Source: Streptococcus thermophilus
GTDB lineage: Bacteria > Bacillota > Bacilli > Lactobacillales > Streptococcaceae
Reading direction: 5' to 3'
Assembly: GCF_010120595.1 (NCBI RefSeq)
Contig: NZ_CP038020.1
Location: 1,612,001-1,676,000 of the forward strand
Length of the DNA stretch: 64,000 bases
The translations under genes and the position numbers were made by a program. Below the pieces are notes generated by a model that did no database searches, had not been told where the DNA came from, and was given only the letters and a program-made list of their open reading frames with translations. Positions 1 through 8,131 of the stretch are shown here, piece by piece. Numbering within the stretch: position 1 is the stretch's first letter; each line of letters opens with the position of its first letter.

Positions 1-699
1 TTCACCGATACCATTCACAGTTCCTTCAACACGGCCAGCACCATTTTTAATAGCTGCAAGTGTGTTAGCTACAGCCATACCAAGGTCATTGTGACAGTGA
101 GGACTAAAGATAATTTCACGATCTGATTTAACATTTTCAATGAGATATTTGAAAATATGACCGAACTCTTCAGGAGTTGTAAAACCCACTGTATCCGGAA
201 TATTAATATAAGTCGCACCGGCATCAACTGCTGTTTGAACAACTTCCAAGAGATAATCGAGCTCTGTACGAGTAGCATCTTCAGGTGAAAACTCAACAAC
301 ATCAAAACGTTCACGCGCATAAGTCACATGTTCTTTGATAATCTCAAGAATTTCTTCTTTTGATTTCTTCAACTTAAATTCACGATGAATAGGACTTGTT
401 GCAATAAAGACATGACATTGTGGGAATTTTGCATCCTTAATAGCTTCATAACAAGCATCAATATCAGACTTTACAGAACGAGCCAAACCAGAAACTGCTG
501 TAGTAGTCATAGCAGCTGAAATTTGTTTTACAGCCTCAAATGAATCTGGACTAGCTGCAGGGAAACCAGCTTCGATTGAAGAAATTCCCCATTTTTCAAG
601 TTGCTTTGCAATAGCAACTTTTTCTTTGATTGAGAAGTTAACACCTGGTGTTTGTTCCCCATCTCGAAGGCTTGTATCAAGAAACTCCACTTTACGCAT
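1..699 (-). CDS. leuA: 2-isopropylmalate synthase, 5' part (runs off left edge)
   Basis: First committed enzyme of leucine synthesis; it condenses acetyl-CoA with 2-ketoisovalerate. Only the first 233 codons are in the window and the reading frame is open to base 1. The N-terminus [14 protein letters not shown] is the metal-binding start of DRE-TIM (HMGL-like) enzymes, and [16 protein letters not shown] near residue 200 carries the HxH metal ligands. The ATG follows a GAGG ribosome site. Expression is probably controlled by the leader peptide and attenuator directly upstream. The related enzymes homocitrate synthase and citramalate synthase share this fold, but the leucine-type leader favours LeuA. 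Confidence 0.93.
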   Translation of the reverse strand, partial: MRKVEFLDTSLRDGEQTPGVNFSIKEKVAIAKQLEKWGISSIEAGFPAASPDSFEAVKQISAAMTTTAVSGLARSVKSDIDACYEAIKDAKFPQCHVFIATSPIHREFKLKKSKEEILEIIKEHVTYARERFDVVEFSPEDATRTELDYLLEVVQTAVDAGATYINIPDTVGFTTPEEFGHIFKYLIENVKSDREIIFSPHCHNDLGMAVANTLAAIKNGAGRVEGTVNGIGE

Positions 700-733
700 A
701 GACAATCCTCTTTCTAAAAGTAAAAACAATAGT

Positions 734-775
734 AGTAAAAAAACATCTCACTCGGAAACCCAAGCGAGATGTTTT
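734..775 (-). terminator. leuA attenuator (intrinsic terminator in leader)
   Basis: On the minus strand a 14-bp stem (two G-U pairs, 4-nt loop; arms 742-755 and 760-773) is followed by seven T residues, 35 bp before leuA. A competing pairing is visible: CCAAGCG at 783-789 can pair with CGCTTGG at 761-767, which lies inside the terminator's left arm, so it would act as an antiterminator. A further upstream hairpin at 801-824 (10 bp, loop AAAA) overlaps the end of the leader peptide, as expected for a pause or protector structure. Confidence 0.88.
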
Positions 776-817
776 GAACTCCCGCTTGGTAAACCAAACA
801 GGACTAATGCTTTTGCA

Positions 818-865
818 CTAGCCCTCATTACGCAATAGCAAGATAGTTGTAGTTGCGAATGTCAT
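818..865 (-). CDS. leucine leader peptide (15 aa)
   Basis: A 15-residue ORF, MTFATTTILLLRNEG, starts with ATG after an AAAGGAAA ribosome site and contains three consecutive leucine codons (TTG CTA TTG) preceded by isoleucine. It ends just before the hairpins and the terminator upstream of leuA. This is the classical arrangement for transcription attenuation: ribosome stalling at Leu codons when charged tRNA-Leu is scarce would favour the antiterminator. Found by reading; too short for routine gene callers. Confidence 0.8.
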   Translation of the reverse strand: MTFATTTILLLRNEG

Positions 866-899
866 CTGATTTATTTCCTTTCGATGTATCTTGTTTTAT

Positions 900-928
900 A
901 TGATACATCTTTCAATTTCGAAAGTCAA
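900..928 (-). promoter_or_regulatory. leuA promoter
   Basis: The -35 box TTGACT (923-928) and -10 box TATCAT (900-905) are separated by exactly 17 bp and sit 35 bp before the leader peptide start. The -10 box lies in a perfect 8-bp inverted repeat (883-890 and 902-909). Confidence 0.8.
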
Positions 929-983
929 GGAAAAAATACTGAATTGACTGACTTTTCTGACCGTTTTTTATATTTTTTTTCAG

Positions 984-1016
984 AAAAACAAAAAAGCTGA
1001 CCAAAGTCAACTTTTC
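984..1016 (-). terminator. gpmA terminator
   Basis: A 10-bp stem (992-1001 with 1006-1015, loop 4 nt) with a T-run follows gpmA on the minus strand and separates it from leuA. Confidence 0.82.
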
Positions 1017-1046
1017 TAATTGTTCTTAATATCTACTTTTCTTAGC

Positions 1047-1739
1047 TTATTTTCCGAGGTAATATTCAGAAACAACGTTCAATTTTTCGTCAAATTCAAA
1101 TACCAATGGTGGGAAGTTTGGAATTTCAACATCCATGATTTCGTCATCTGACAATTTTTTGATGTGTTTTACAAGGGCACGGATTGAGTTACCATGTGCA
1201 CCTACGAATACGTTTTTACCATCTTTAAGAGCTGGAGCAATTTTATCTTCCCAGAATGGAAGGGCACGTTCCAAAGTTACTTTCAAGTTTTCAGCATCTG
1301 GAATTACTGAATCGTCAAGTGAAGCGTAACGACGGTCTTTGTGTGCTGAGTACTCATCATCACGGTCCATTTTTGGAGGCAATACATCGTATGAACGACG
1401 CCAGATGTGAACTTGCTCATCACCAAATTGTTCAGCAGCTTCTGCTTTATTTTTACCAGTCAAACCACCGTAGTGACGTTCGTTCAAGCGCCATGATTTT
1501 TCAACTGGAACCCAAAGTTGGTCAGAGGCTTCAAGCGCAAGGTTAGTTGTTTTGATCGCACGTTTCAATACTGAAGTGTAAGCTTTGTCAAATTCAATAC
1601 CAGCTTCTTTAATCAATTTACCAGCGTCAATAGCTTGTTGAGTACCTTTTTCAGAAAGATCTACGTCAGCCCAACCTGTGAAAAGATTAGCTTTGTTCCA
1701 TTCAGACTCACCGTGGCGAGCGAAAACCAATTTTACCAT
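1047..1739 (-). CDS. gpmA: 2,3-bisphosphoglycerate-dependent phosphoglycerate mutase
   Basis: Glycolytic enzyme that interconverts 3- and 2-phosphoglycerate in the cytosol. The 230-residue length is standard. The phosphohistidine motif ARHGESEWN is at residues 7-15 (His9), with LNERHYGGL near residue 86 and the second catalytic His in [11 protein letters not shown] near 180. Start chosen at the ATG preceded by AAAAGGAGA. It is monocistronic, ending in its own terminator. The 5' untranslated region holds a small palindrome (gggttaaaccc, 1763-1773) of unknown meaning. Confidence 0.97.
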   Translation of the reverse strand: MVKLVFARHGESEWNKANLFTGWADVDLSEKGTQQAIDAGKLIKEAGIEFDKAYTSVLKRAIKTTNLALEASDQLWVPVEKSWRLNERHYGGLTGKNKAEAAEQFGDEQVHIWRRSYDVLPPKMDRDDEYSAHKDRRYASLDDSVIPDAENLKVTLERALPFWEDKIAPALKDGKNVFVGAHGNSIRALVKHIKKLSDDEIMDVEIPNFPPLVFEFDEKLNVVSEYYLGK

Positions 1740-1916
1740 TAGTTATGTCTCCTTTTTATTTCGGGTTAAACCCATTTACTCTATATATTCTACCCAAAAA
1801 ACATTGAAAAAGCTAGCAAAATATCAAAATTCTGTAAAATTCTACTGTTCCTTTCCTTTGCAAATTAAAACTAATCAGATTTTTAAGTCAGAAGCTTATA
1901 CCTATCCATTATTTCC

Positions 1917-1945
1917 TTGTTTTAAGCCTTCTTTCATGCTAGAAT
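1917..1945 (+). promoter_or_regulatory. pyrD promoter
   Basis: TTGTTT (1917-1922), 17-bp spacer, TAGAAT (1940-1945), about 48 bp before the pyrD start. No PyrR-type antiterminator was noticed in the short leader. Confidence 0.6.
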
Positions 1946-1993
1946 GAAACGAAAATAGTAACATTTTACTTTGTGATACTTAAGGAGGATCTT

Positions 1994-2932
1994 ATGGTTT
2001 CTACTGCTACAAAAGTTGGTAACTTTACGTTTGATAACTGTCTTATGAATGCTGCTGGTGTTTACTGCATGACCAAAGAAGAGCTGGCAGAGGTTGAAGC
2101 TTCAGCTGCTGGTTCATTCGTCACAAAAACAGGGACACTTGAGGCCCGTCCTGGTAATCCAGAACCTCGTTATGTCAATGTACCCCTTGGTTCAATCAAC
2201 TCAATGGGTTTGCCAAATAACGGTTTTGAATATTATCTTGACTATGTCATTGAATTGCAAAATCAACCCAATACAAAAAACCATTTCCTCTCACTAGTGG
2301 GACTCTCACCAGAAGAAACACACACTATTCTTAAAAAAGTTCAAAAAAGTGACTATGAGGGACTCGTTGAACTCAACCTCTCATGTCCTAACGTTCCAGG
2401 CAAACCTCAAATTGCTTACGATTTTGAAACCACAACCGATATCCTTACTGAAGTCTTCTCTTACTTTACGAAACCTCTTGGCGTGAAATTACCACCATAC
2501 TTTGATATTGTTCACTTTGATCAAGCAGCTGCTGTTTTCAACCAATTCCCTCTTGTCTTCGTTAACTGTGTGAACTCTATTGGTAATGGACTTTACATTG
2601 AAGATGAATCTGTTGTCATCAAACCAAAAAATGGCTTCGGTGGTATTGGTGGTGATTATATTAAACCTACTGCTTTGGCAAACGTCCATGCCTTCTACCA
2701 ACGTTTGAAACCTGAGATCCAAATTATTGGTACTGGTGGTGTAAAATCTGGTCGTGATGCTTTTGAACACATCCTTTGTGGCGCAAGTATGGTGCAAGTA
2801 GGTACTGCACTTCAAAAAGAAGGTGTTACTATCTTTGATCGCATCACTAAAGAACTTAAAGAAATCATGGCAAAAAAAGGTTATGAAACTCTTGAAGACT
2901 TTCGTGGAAAACTGCACTATATTGACAGATAA
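1994..2932 (+). CDS. pyrD: dihydroorotate dehydrogenase, class 1A (fumarate-dependent)
   Basis: Oxidises dihydroorotate to orotate in pyrimidine synthesis. Class 1A enzymes are soluble FMN homodimers that use fumarate. At 312 residues it matches the Lactococcus PyrDA length. The catalytic cysteine is in [12 protein letters not shown] (around residue 131), with FMN/phosphate-binding [16 protein letters not shown] toward the C-terminus. The start is the ATG 5 bases after TAAGGAGGA; an upstream in-frame ATG at 1973 has no ribosome site and adds residues atypical for the family. The gene stands alone between its own promoter and a terminator. Confidence 0.95.
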   Translation: MVSTATKVGNFTFDNCLMNAAGVYCMTKEELAEVEASAAGSFVTKTGTLEARPGNPEPRYVNVPLGSINSMGLPNNGFEYYLDYVIELQNQPNTKNHFLSLVGLSPEETHTILKKVQKSDYEGLVELNLSCPNVPGKPQIAYDFETTTDILTEVFSYFTKPLGVKLPPYFDIVHFDQAAAVFNQFPLVFVNCVNSIGNGLYIEDESVVIKPKNGFGGIGGDYIKPTALANVHAFYQRLKPEIQIIGTGGVKSGRDAFEHILCGASMVQVGTALQKEGVTIFDRITKELKEIMAKKGYETLEDFRGKLHYIDR

Positions 2933-2933
2933 C

Positions 2934-2969
2934 CAAAAAGAGCTTGGATTTTTTTCCAAACTCTTTTTA
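2934..2969 (+). terminator. pyrD terminator, probably bidirectional
   Basis: A 12-bp stem (2937-2948 with 2955-2966) flanked by A-runs on one side and T-runs on the other lies between the convergent pyrD and the small membrane protein gene, so it could serve both strands. Confidence 0.82.
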
Positions 2970-2996
2970 TCTTTATTTGAGGATGAGTTTCTCTTC

Positions 2997-3197
2997 TTAT
3001 ACGAGACTATCATCGTCTCGTTCATCCCAGACTTCAAAAGTATCCTTCCCCTCTTTTTGGGCTTGAATACGCTTTTGACGAGCTTCTTCGATCTGTTTTT
3101 CACTTGGCTTCATCAGTTTACTAATTGTAACAATAGCTGATAACTTAATAACAGTAAAAACCAAAAGAAAGATCAATACCACTGTTATAGTTTTCAT
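2997..3197 (-). CDS. small single-pass membrane protein, unknown function
   Basis: A 66-residue protein: residues 3-28 form one hydrophobic helix (TVVLIFLLVFTVI), followed by a charged cytosolic-looking tail rich in K, E and R that ends in EVWDERDDDSLV. The start is the ATG preceded by AAGGAAA. An upstream ATG in the same frame would run the ORF antisense over hup and is implausible. It lies directly downstream of hup beyond a strong hairpin, so it is probably a weak read-through partner of hup. I do not recognise the family. Confidence 0.65.
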   Translation of the reverse strand: MKTITVVLIFLLVFTVIKLSAIVTISKLMKPSEKQIEEARQKRIQAQKEGKDTFEVWDERDDDSLV

Positions 3198-3222
3198 AAT
3201 TTTCCTTATATTTTTTGTATAA

Positions 3223-3253
3223 ATCAATCCCCCTAAAAGCTTAGGGGGATTAA
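3223..3253 (-). terminator. hairpin after hup
   Basis: A perfect 11-bp stem (226-236 with 241-251 of the 3 kb block; loop aagc) directly follows hup. Its T-run is poor, so it may stabilise the hup message or terminate only partly. Confidence 0.65.
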
Positions 3254-3255
3254 CA

Positions 3256-3531
3256 TTATTTGACTGCGTCTTTAAGAGCTTTACCAGCTTTAAATGCAGG
3301 AACTTTAGATGCTGCGATTGAGATAGTTTCACCAGTTTGTGGGTTACGACCTTGACGAGCAGCACGTTCACGTACTTCAAAGTTACCGAAACCAATCAAT
3401 TGTACTTTTTCACCTGCAGCAAGGAATTCTTCGATAGAAGCAAAAACCGCATCTACAGCTGCTGCTGAATCTTTTTTTGTAAGCTCAGTTGCTTCTGCAA
3501 CTTTAGCGATCAAATCTTGTTTGTTAGCCAT
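3256..3531 (-). CDS. hup: HU DNA-binding protein
   Basis: Nucleoid protein of 91 residues, the usual HU length. The HU signature [19 protein letters not shown] is at about residues 46-64, followed by the beta-arm and a C-terminal [12 protein letters not shown]. The ATG follows TTGGAGGAT. It has its own strong promoter (TTGACC, 17 bp, TAAGAT) about 60 bp upstream, consistent with high constitutive expression. Confidence 0.97.
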   Translation of the reverse strand: MANKQDLIAKVAEATELTKKDSAAAVDAVFASIEEFLAAGEKVQLIGFGNFEVRERAARQGRNPQTGETISIAASKVPAFKAGKALKDAVK

Positions 3532-3591
3532 TGTAACAATCCTCCAATTTATTCATAAGCGAATGATATTTCTAGCGCTTTAACAAGTATT

Positions 3592-3620
3592 ATCTTATCC
3601 TAAAAGCCTTATGAGGTCAA
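3592..3620 (-). promoter_or_regulatory. hup promoter
   Basis: -35 TTGACC (3615-3620), 17-bp spacer, -10 TAAGAT (3592-3597). Confidence 0.78.
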
Positions 3621-3667
3621 GTAATAAACGCTAATTTCATCGCTTTTTTGTAAAAAGTAAAGCGTTT

Positions 3668-4237
3668 TTAATTTATTGTCTTATAGATGTCAAATTCGAT
3701 ACGGTCATTAACTAAATCGAAACTCTGAGCACGTGCTGTTATTCCCTTATCATTCTTCATAGACTGAATATTTAGGATAACCTTACCCTTCTTGCTATCA
3801 ATTACAATGTAATCAGGAAGTTTTGTTGAACGTTTAATCATATTAAGAGCATCTAAAACAGGGAGCTTCAAGGTTCCTGCAGAGAGCTCAGACACTTGAA
3901 GAACGACAGCACCCGACTCACTTACAAGAGGCGTAAAGTAAACATAGAGGGGGACTGCGTGACCTAAGACCTTGTAACTACTCTCAAAAACAATTTTAGA
4001 ATTAGTCACTTTGACCTTGAAACGCATCTTATCAGTAGAATAATCTTGAGTAAACCCTGTAAGTGACGCATCAAGCTCCTCTTTACTCATACTATACTTT
4101 CCAATTTTAGTAGCTCCTTTAGGTAAGGATACTGGGCTCGTTTCGACTGGTGTCATTATTCTAACCGTCACGACACTAATTAGAGCTAGATTTAAGGCTA
4201 AAAGTCCCAAAAATAACCATTTCCATACCTTACTCAC
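3668..4237 (-). CDS. ypmS: YpmS family (DUF2140) membrane-anchored protein
   Basis: A 189-residue protein with an N-terminal signal-anchor (residues 7-29, WLFLGLLALNLALISVVTV) and an extracytoplasmic domain. The repeated KVTNSKIVFESSY and LYVYFTPLVSESGAV strands fit the DUF2140/YpmS family. The start overlaps the end of the broken GDSL esterase gene by 8 bp, the same pairing as ypmR-ypmS in Bacillus. The molecular function of the family is not established. Confidence 0.8.
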   Translation of the reverse strand: MSKVWKWLFLGLLALNLALISVVTVRIMTPVETSPVSLPKGATKIGKYSMSKEELDASLTGFTQDYSTDKMRFKVKVTNSKIVFESSYKVLGHAVPLYVYFTPLVSESGAVVLQVSELSAGTLKLPVLDALNMIKRSTKLPDYIVIDSKKGKVILNIQSMKNDKGITARAQSFDLVNDRIEFDIYKTIN

Positions 4238-5106
4238 CTGACCACTCCTTCTTTGTTTGGTTTATACGTTTCAAAATCGCATCTGACATAATTTGATAAC
4301 CTGTGTTGTTGGGATGAAAATGATCTTTCTCAAATAGAACATCGTTTAAACTATCTTGGGATGATTTGGTAGACTGTGATGTTTCATCAGAGCTCGTCAC
4401 TCCACCCTTACCATTAATTCCCTTATAGAGCAGATCGTTAACTGGAACAAAGTAGACATTGTCGTACTCCTTAGACACTTCTTCGGTAGACCGGTTCCAA
4501 TTATCAACAATGGTTTGCATTTCTGTCATCTCTGGAAAATTAAGATAAAACGGATTGTAAATACCAATAATATAAATCGGTAATGTTTTATTTTCCTTAC
4601 GAGCCAGCTCAATAATCTGTCGCAATCTCTTTTGATAGTCCACAGCGGCTCTGCTAAAGGTATTCACATTAAGATTGGTGATATTATCCTTAATGACATG
4701 AATCACATCATTTCCACCAACAGTCAAAGTCATCAATTTTGCCTTTTTGAGATCCCTTTTGATATCCTTCTTCTCCTGCATCCTTTTTGAGGATTTGATT
4801 GCTAGTGTTTCCTGCGATACCATAGTTACGAGGTGTCACTTGCCAATTAAAATCTGACTCTAAGGCCTGTGATAAAACAGGAACGAAGCCCTCTTGATTG
4901 CTGCTATCACCCACACCTTGAGTAAGTGAGTCTCCAATGGCCACATAAGTTACCTTTTCTTTTTTCACAGACCTTATCTTGTCAGAAATCTTTGATGACT
5001 GATGGCTGCTTGGTACAATAAAAATGAGTAGCCCCACAAATAATAGAAAAAGCAAGAAGAAGCCTGCAAAGCTTCTAAGTAATTCTGATTCTTTCAATTT
5101 ATTCAT
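4230..5106 (-). pseudogene. SGNH/GDSL-family lipase/esterase, frameshifted
   Basis: Two overlapping frames reconstruct one YpmR-like protein. The 5' frame (4708-5106) has an N-terminal membrane anchor and the GDSL block AIGDSLTQGVGDSSNQEG. The 3' frame (4230-about 4790) has the Asn block TLTVGGNDVIHVI and the catalytic Asp/His block EKDHFHPNNTGYQ. They join if one A is removed from the five-A run (minus strand) at 4784-4788, giving NQILKRMQEKKDIKRD. The break removes the Asn and Asp-His blocks from the translated product, so the enzyme should be dead unless polymerase slippage restores it. Sequencing error in a homopolymer is possible. Confidence 0.85.
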
Positions 5107-5935
5107 AGCGAACCATTACGGCAAAGGCGTCTTCACCAGTATGTGTTTGAATGATGGAACCAGTCTCAAGAATTGAAATTGGAGCACCCAATACTTTAAG
5201 TTTCGAAGCAAGTTCATGTGCCAGCACAGGTGTTCCAGCATAGGAGACACCTATCTCAGCAACCTTGCGATCCTTGATAGCATCAATGTAAGAATCCAAC
5301 CATTTCGTGAACGTTTTTGCACCACGACCTTTAGCAACAGTATTTAACTGATAGTCCTTCAATTCCATAATAACACGAATATTGAGCAATGATGATAAAA
5401 GCCCTGTAACACGACCAATACGACCACCTTTGACAAGATTTTCAAGGGTAGAGACACCAATATGAAGTTCAGATTTACTTTTCACTTCTTCTACATGTGC
5501 CACAATGTCCTCAAGACTAGCCCCTGTTTGCGCGAGTTTAGCAGCCTCAACTACTTGGAATTTTAGGCACTGATCTATAAAACCTGAGTCTATAACTGTT
5601 ACATCAGCTCCTGAAAGGATAGCTCCTTGACGTGAAGCCTCACATGTCCCAGAAAGAGTATGCATAAGATGGATAGCTATAATTTGCTCTGCACCATCTT
5701 TAATCAATTTTTCAAATGTCTCAGCAAACAACCCTACTGGTGGTTGACTTGTCTTTGGTAACTCTTTACTATTCTTCATCATTTCCAGGAAACGACCTTC
5801 TTCACGAAGGTCACTATCTGAATAGATGACACCATCCACCATAACTGACAATGGAACAATAGTGATATTGTACTTTTCAACCAATTCCGGTTCAATCGTG
5901 ATTGACGAATCGGTTACAATTCTGATTTTACTCAT
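5099..5935 (-). CDS. degV: DegV family fatty-acid-binding protein
   Basis: A 278-residue member of the DegV/FakB family, which binds fatty acids for phosphorylation by a FakA-type kinase. It begins [19 protein letters not shown], and [16 protein letters not shown] with [15 protein letters not shown] are the lipid-headgroup contacts seen in this family. Its 3' end overlaps the GDSL gene start by 8 bp. It has its own extended -10 promoter, so it heads the degV-GDSL-ypmS unit. Which fatty acid it prefers cannot be told from sequence. Confidence 0.92.
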   Translation of the reverse strand: MSKIRIVTDSSITIEPELVEKYNITIVPLSVMVDGVIYSDSDLREEGRFLEMMKNSKELPKTSQPPVGLFAETFEKLIKDGAEQIIAIHLMHTLSGTCEASRQGAILSGADVTVIDSGFIDQCLKFQVVEAAKLAQTGASLEDIVAHVEEVKSKSELHIGVSTLENLVKGGRIGRVTGLLSSLLNIRVIMELKDYQLNTVAKGRGAKTFTKWLDSYIDAIKDRKVAEIGVSYAGTPVLAHELASKLKVLGAPISILETGSIIQTHTGEDAFAVMVRYE

Positions 5936-5967
5936 ATTTCTCTCGCTTAAAACAATTTTTTTATTCT

Positions 5968-5976
5968 ATTATAGCA
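5968..5976 (-). promoter_or_regulatory. extended -10 promoter for degV
   Basis: TGCTATAAT (TGn plus TATAAT at 5968-5973) about 32 bp before the degV start; no clear -35. Confidence 0.6.
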
Positions 5977-6005
5977 TGACTAGAGAGGTTTGCCCAACTC
6001 TTTTC

Positions 6006-7676
6006 TTAAACAGGTTCATCCACTTTTAATAAAGCTCTAGCTTGACTCAAGGCAGCATCAGTCAAATTATCACCTGCAAGCATCTTGGCGATTTCCTCAA
6101 CTCTTTCTTCAGGTGTTAGGAGACGAACACGAGATACAGTTGTCTCGTTATCACTTTCTTTAGAAATAAAGAATTGATAATCTGCAATAGCGATTACTTG
6201 AGGAAGGTGACTGATAGCCAATACCTGACCATGACTTCCAATCTTATGAATCTTTTGTGCGATAGCCTGGGCTACGCGGCCCGACACTCCAGTATCAACC
6301 TCATCAAAGACAATACTAGTTTTATCTTCTTTTCGAGCAAAGGCTGACTTAATGGCTAGCATAAGTCGAGACAGTTCGCCACCAGATGCAACCTTAACAA
6401 GCGGTTTAAATCCTTCACCTGGATTGGTTGAAATATAAAACTCAACTTGCTCATTACCATCACGGTTAAATTTCCCCTTAGTAAAGACAACTTTAAAATC
6501 AGCCTTATCCATATACAGATCACATAACTCAGTCTTTATCTCTGACTCAAGAGCGTTTGCAATCTGATGTCGTTCCCTTTGCAAGGTTTCTGCAGACGCG
6601 AGTAAGTCTTTTTCAAGTTGCTTAAGCTCTTGTTCCATAGCATCAGAAGAGCTAGAATTTCCAGTCAATAGGTTGTATTCTTTACTTGAATTTTCGAGAT
6701 AATCTAAGACATCATCAACAGTTCCACCATATTTACGGGTAATGGCATTAATCGTATCTAAACGGTATTCAATCTCTTGCAAACGCCCAGCATCAAAATC
6801 TAAATTATCTACAAGATCTCCTAACTGTTTAGTGACATCCTCAAGGACATAGTAGGCTTCTGACAAATTATTTGAGAGTTCTTTATAATCAGAATCATAC
6901 TCTTCAAGAGATTGGAGATCATTCATGGCAGAACGGACATTTGATAAGCTTGAAAAATTTTCATTATCCAGCATAACATAAGCATTCGTTAAGGTATCAG
7001 CAATCTGCTTATGATTGAGGAGTTTATCTCGCTCCTTCATCAAAGCTAGATCCTCACCTGTTTTTAGAGAGGCTGCTTCAATTTCTGCAATCTGAAAAGC
7101 TAGCATTTCAATTCTAGCCTTATGCTCTTTCTCGTTTTTCTGTTTTTCAAGAACAGCTTTTCTTAGCTCACGGTAACGATCAAAGTATTCCTGATATTCT
7201 TTTTTTGCCTGAAAAAAATCCTTGTCACCAAAGGCATCAAGCATGCTTATGTGAAGAGCAGGTCTCATAAGTTCTTCTTGGTCATGCTGTCCATGGATAT
7301 CTACCAAAAAGTTTCCGACAGCTTTAAGAATCGTTAAATTGACCATTTGACCGTTGATACGGCTAACACTTCGACCATTTTGGAAAATTTCACGGCGGAT
7401 AATTAACTCATCTTCAACAGGAATCCCATTGTCTTCCAAGAGACTAACTAAAGCAGGATTTTGTTCAATTGAAAAGAAGCCCTGAATCTCCGCCTTGGGG
7501 GCTGAATGACGGACAACTTCGCTAGATGCCCGTGCCCCCAACATAAGATTCATGGCATCAATGATAATGGATTTTCCTGCCCCAGTCTCTCCGGTAAGAA
7601 CAGTCATCCCATTTTCAAAGTTAAGAGAAATTTCTTCAATAATTGCGAAATTCTTTATCGTAATTTCGAGAAGCAT
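6006..7676 (-). CDS. recN: DNA repair protein RecN
   Basis: SMC-like ATPase for double-strand-break repair, 556 residues. Walker A GETGAGKSIIIDAM is at residues 29-42. Long coiled-coil arms occupy the middle (about 160-210 and 290-380). The ABC signature VASGGELSRLMLAIK and Walker B TSIVFDEVDTGVSGRVA are near residues 430-470. It starts 8 bp after argR, the conserved argR-recN order of Firmicutes. Confidence 0.96.
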   Translation of the reverse strand: MLLEITIKNFAIIEEISLNFENGMTVLTGETGAGKSIIIDAMNLMLGARASSEVVRHSAPKAEIQGFFSIEQNPALVSLLEDNGIPVEDELIIRREIFQNGRSVSRINGQMVNLTILKAVGNFLVDIHGQHDQEELMRPALHISMLDAFGDKDFFQAKKEYQEYFDRYRELRKAVLEKQKNEKEHKARIEMLAFQIAEIEAASLKTGEDLALMKERDKLLNHKQIADTLTNAYVMLDNENFSSLSNVRSAMNDLQSLEEYDSDYKELSNNLSEAYYVLEDVTKQLGDLVDNLDFDAGRLQEIEYRLDTINAITRKYGGTVDDVLDYLENSSKEYNLLTGNSSSSDAMEQELKQLEKDLLASAETLQRERHQIANALESEIKTELCDLYMDKADFKVVFTKGKFNRDGNEQVEFYISTNPGEGFKPLVKVASGGELSRLMLAIKSAFARKEDKTSIVFDEVDTGVSGRVAQAIAQKIHKIGSHGQVLAISHLPQVIAIADYQFFISKESDNETTVSRVRLLTPEERVEEIAKMLAGDNLTDAALSQARALLKVDEPV

Positions 7677-7684
7677 GCTTCCTC

Positions 7685-8131
7685 CTATTCTTCAACCCAC
7701 TTGACGATTTGTCCATGTAATTCGATAGCTGCTAATTCTGACTGAGCAACCAAAAAGAGCGTGTCATCATCAGCAATCAAGCTAAAAATCAAATGCTTGT
7801 ATTCATCCAAAAGAATCTTTTTGATGAGACGACTAGTCCCTGGCTGAACTAAGATATTCATAAAGGCATGTTGTCTATCAATACGCAACAAGCGGCGACA
7901 AGCAACAGAAGATCTACCTACTCGTCTAGGAGCAGTTGAGAGCCCATAGATGTACGAACCATCTTCGGTTGGCACTTTGGTAATACCAATTTCATTGATA
8001 TCACGTGATACCGTAGCCTGAGTAGCCTTCAACCCCTCAGCCTGGAGTAATCTTACCAATTCTTTCTGGGTCGTAATTTTATTTTCTTGGACAATCTTTC
8101 GGATTAACTCCAAACGATCTTTCTTCTTCAT
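7685..8131 (-). CDS. argR: ArgR/AhrC family arginine repressor
   Basis: A 148-residue regulator with an N-terminal winged helix (TTQKELVRLLQAEGLKATQATVSRDINEIGITKVP, about residues 19-53; TVSRDI recognition helix) and a C-terminal oligomerisation domain. The usual arginine-binding loop motif (GTIAGDDT in many ArgRs) reads FSLIADDDTLFLV here, so ligand binding may be altered. Its start lies 53 bp inside the end of tlyA. The chromosomal position next to recN makes it the housekeeping paralogue; other ArgR-type genes would lie outside the window. Confidence 0.92.
   Translation of the reverse strand: MKKKDRLELIRKIVQENKITTQKELVRLLQAEGLKATQATVSRDINEIGITKVPTEDGSYIYGLSTAPRRVGRSSVACRRLLRIDRQHAFMNILVQPGTSRLIKKILLDEYKHLIFSLIADDDTLFLVAQSELAAIELHGQIVKWVEE

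Noticed and set aside
626..838. 70-codon plus-strand ORF over the leuA start
   Set aside because: It is antisense to leuA and its attenuator and has no ribosome site or coding character.
883..909. CodY box at the leuA promoter
   Set aside because: No match to the AATTTTCWGAAAATT-type consensus.
2489..3103. Long 204-codon minus-strand ORF under pyrD
   Set aside because: It is a shadow of pyrD in another frame, crosses its terminator, and overlaps the small membrane protein gene.
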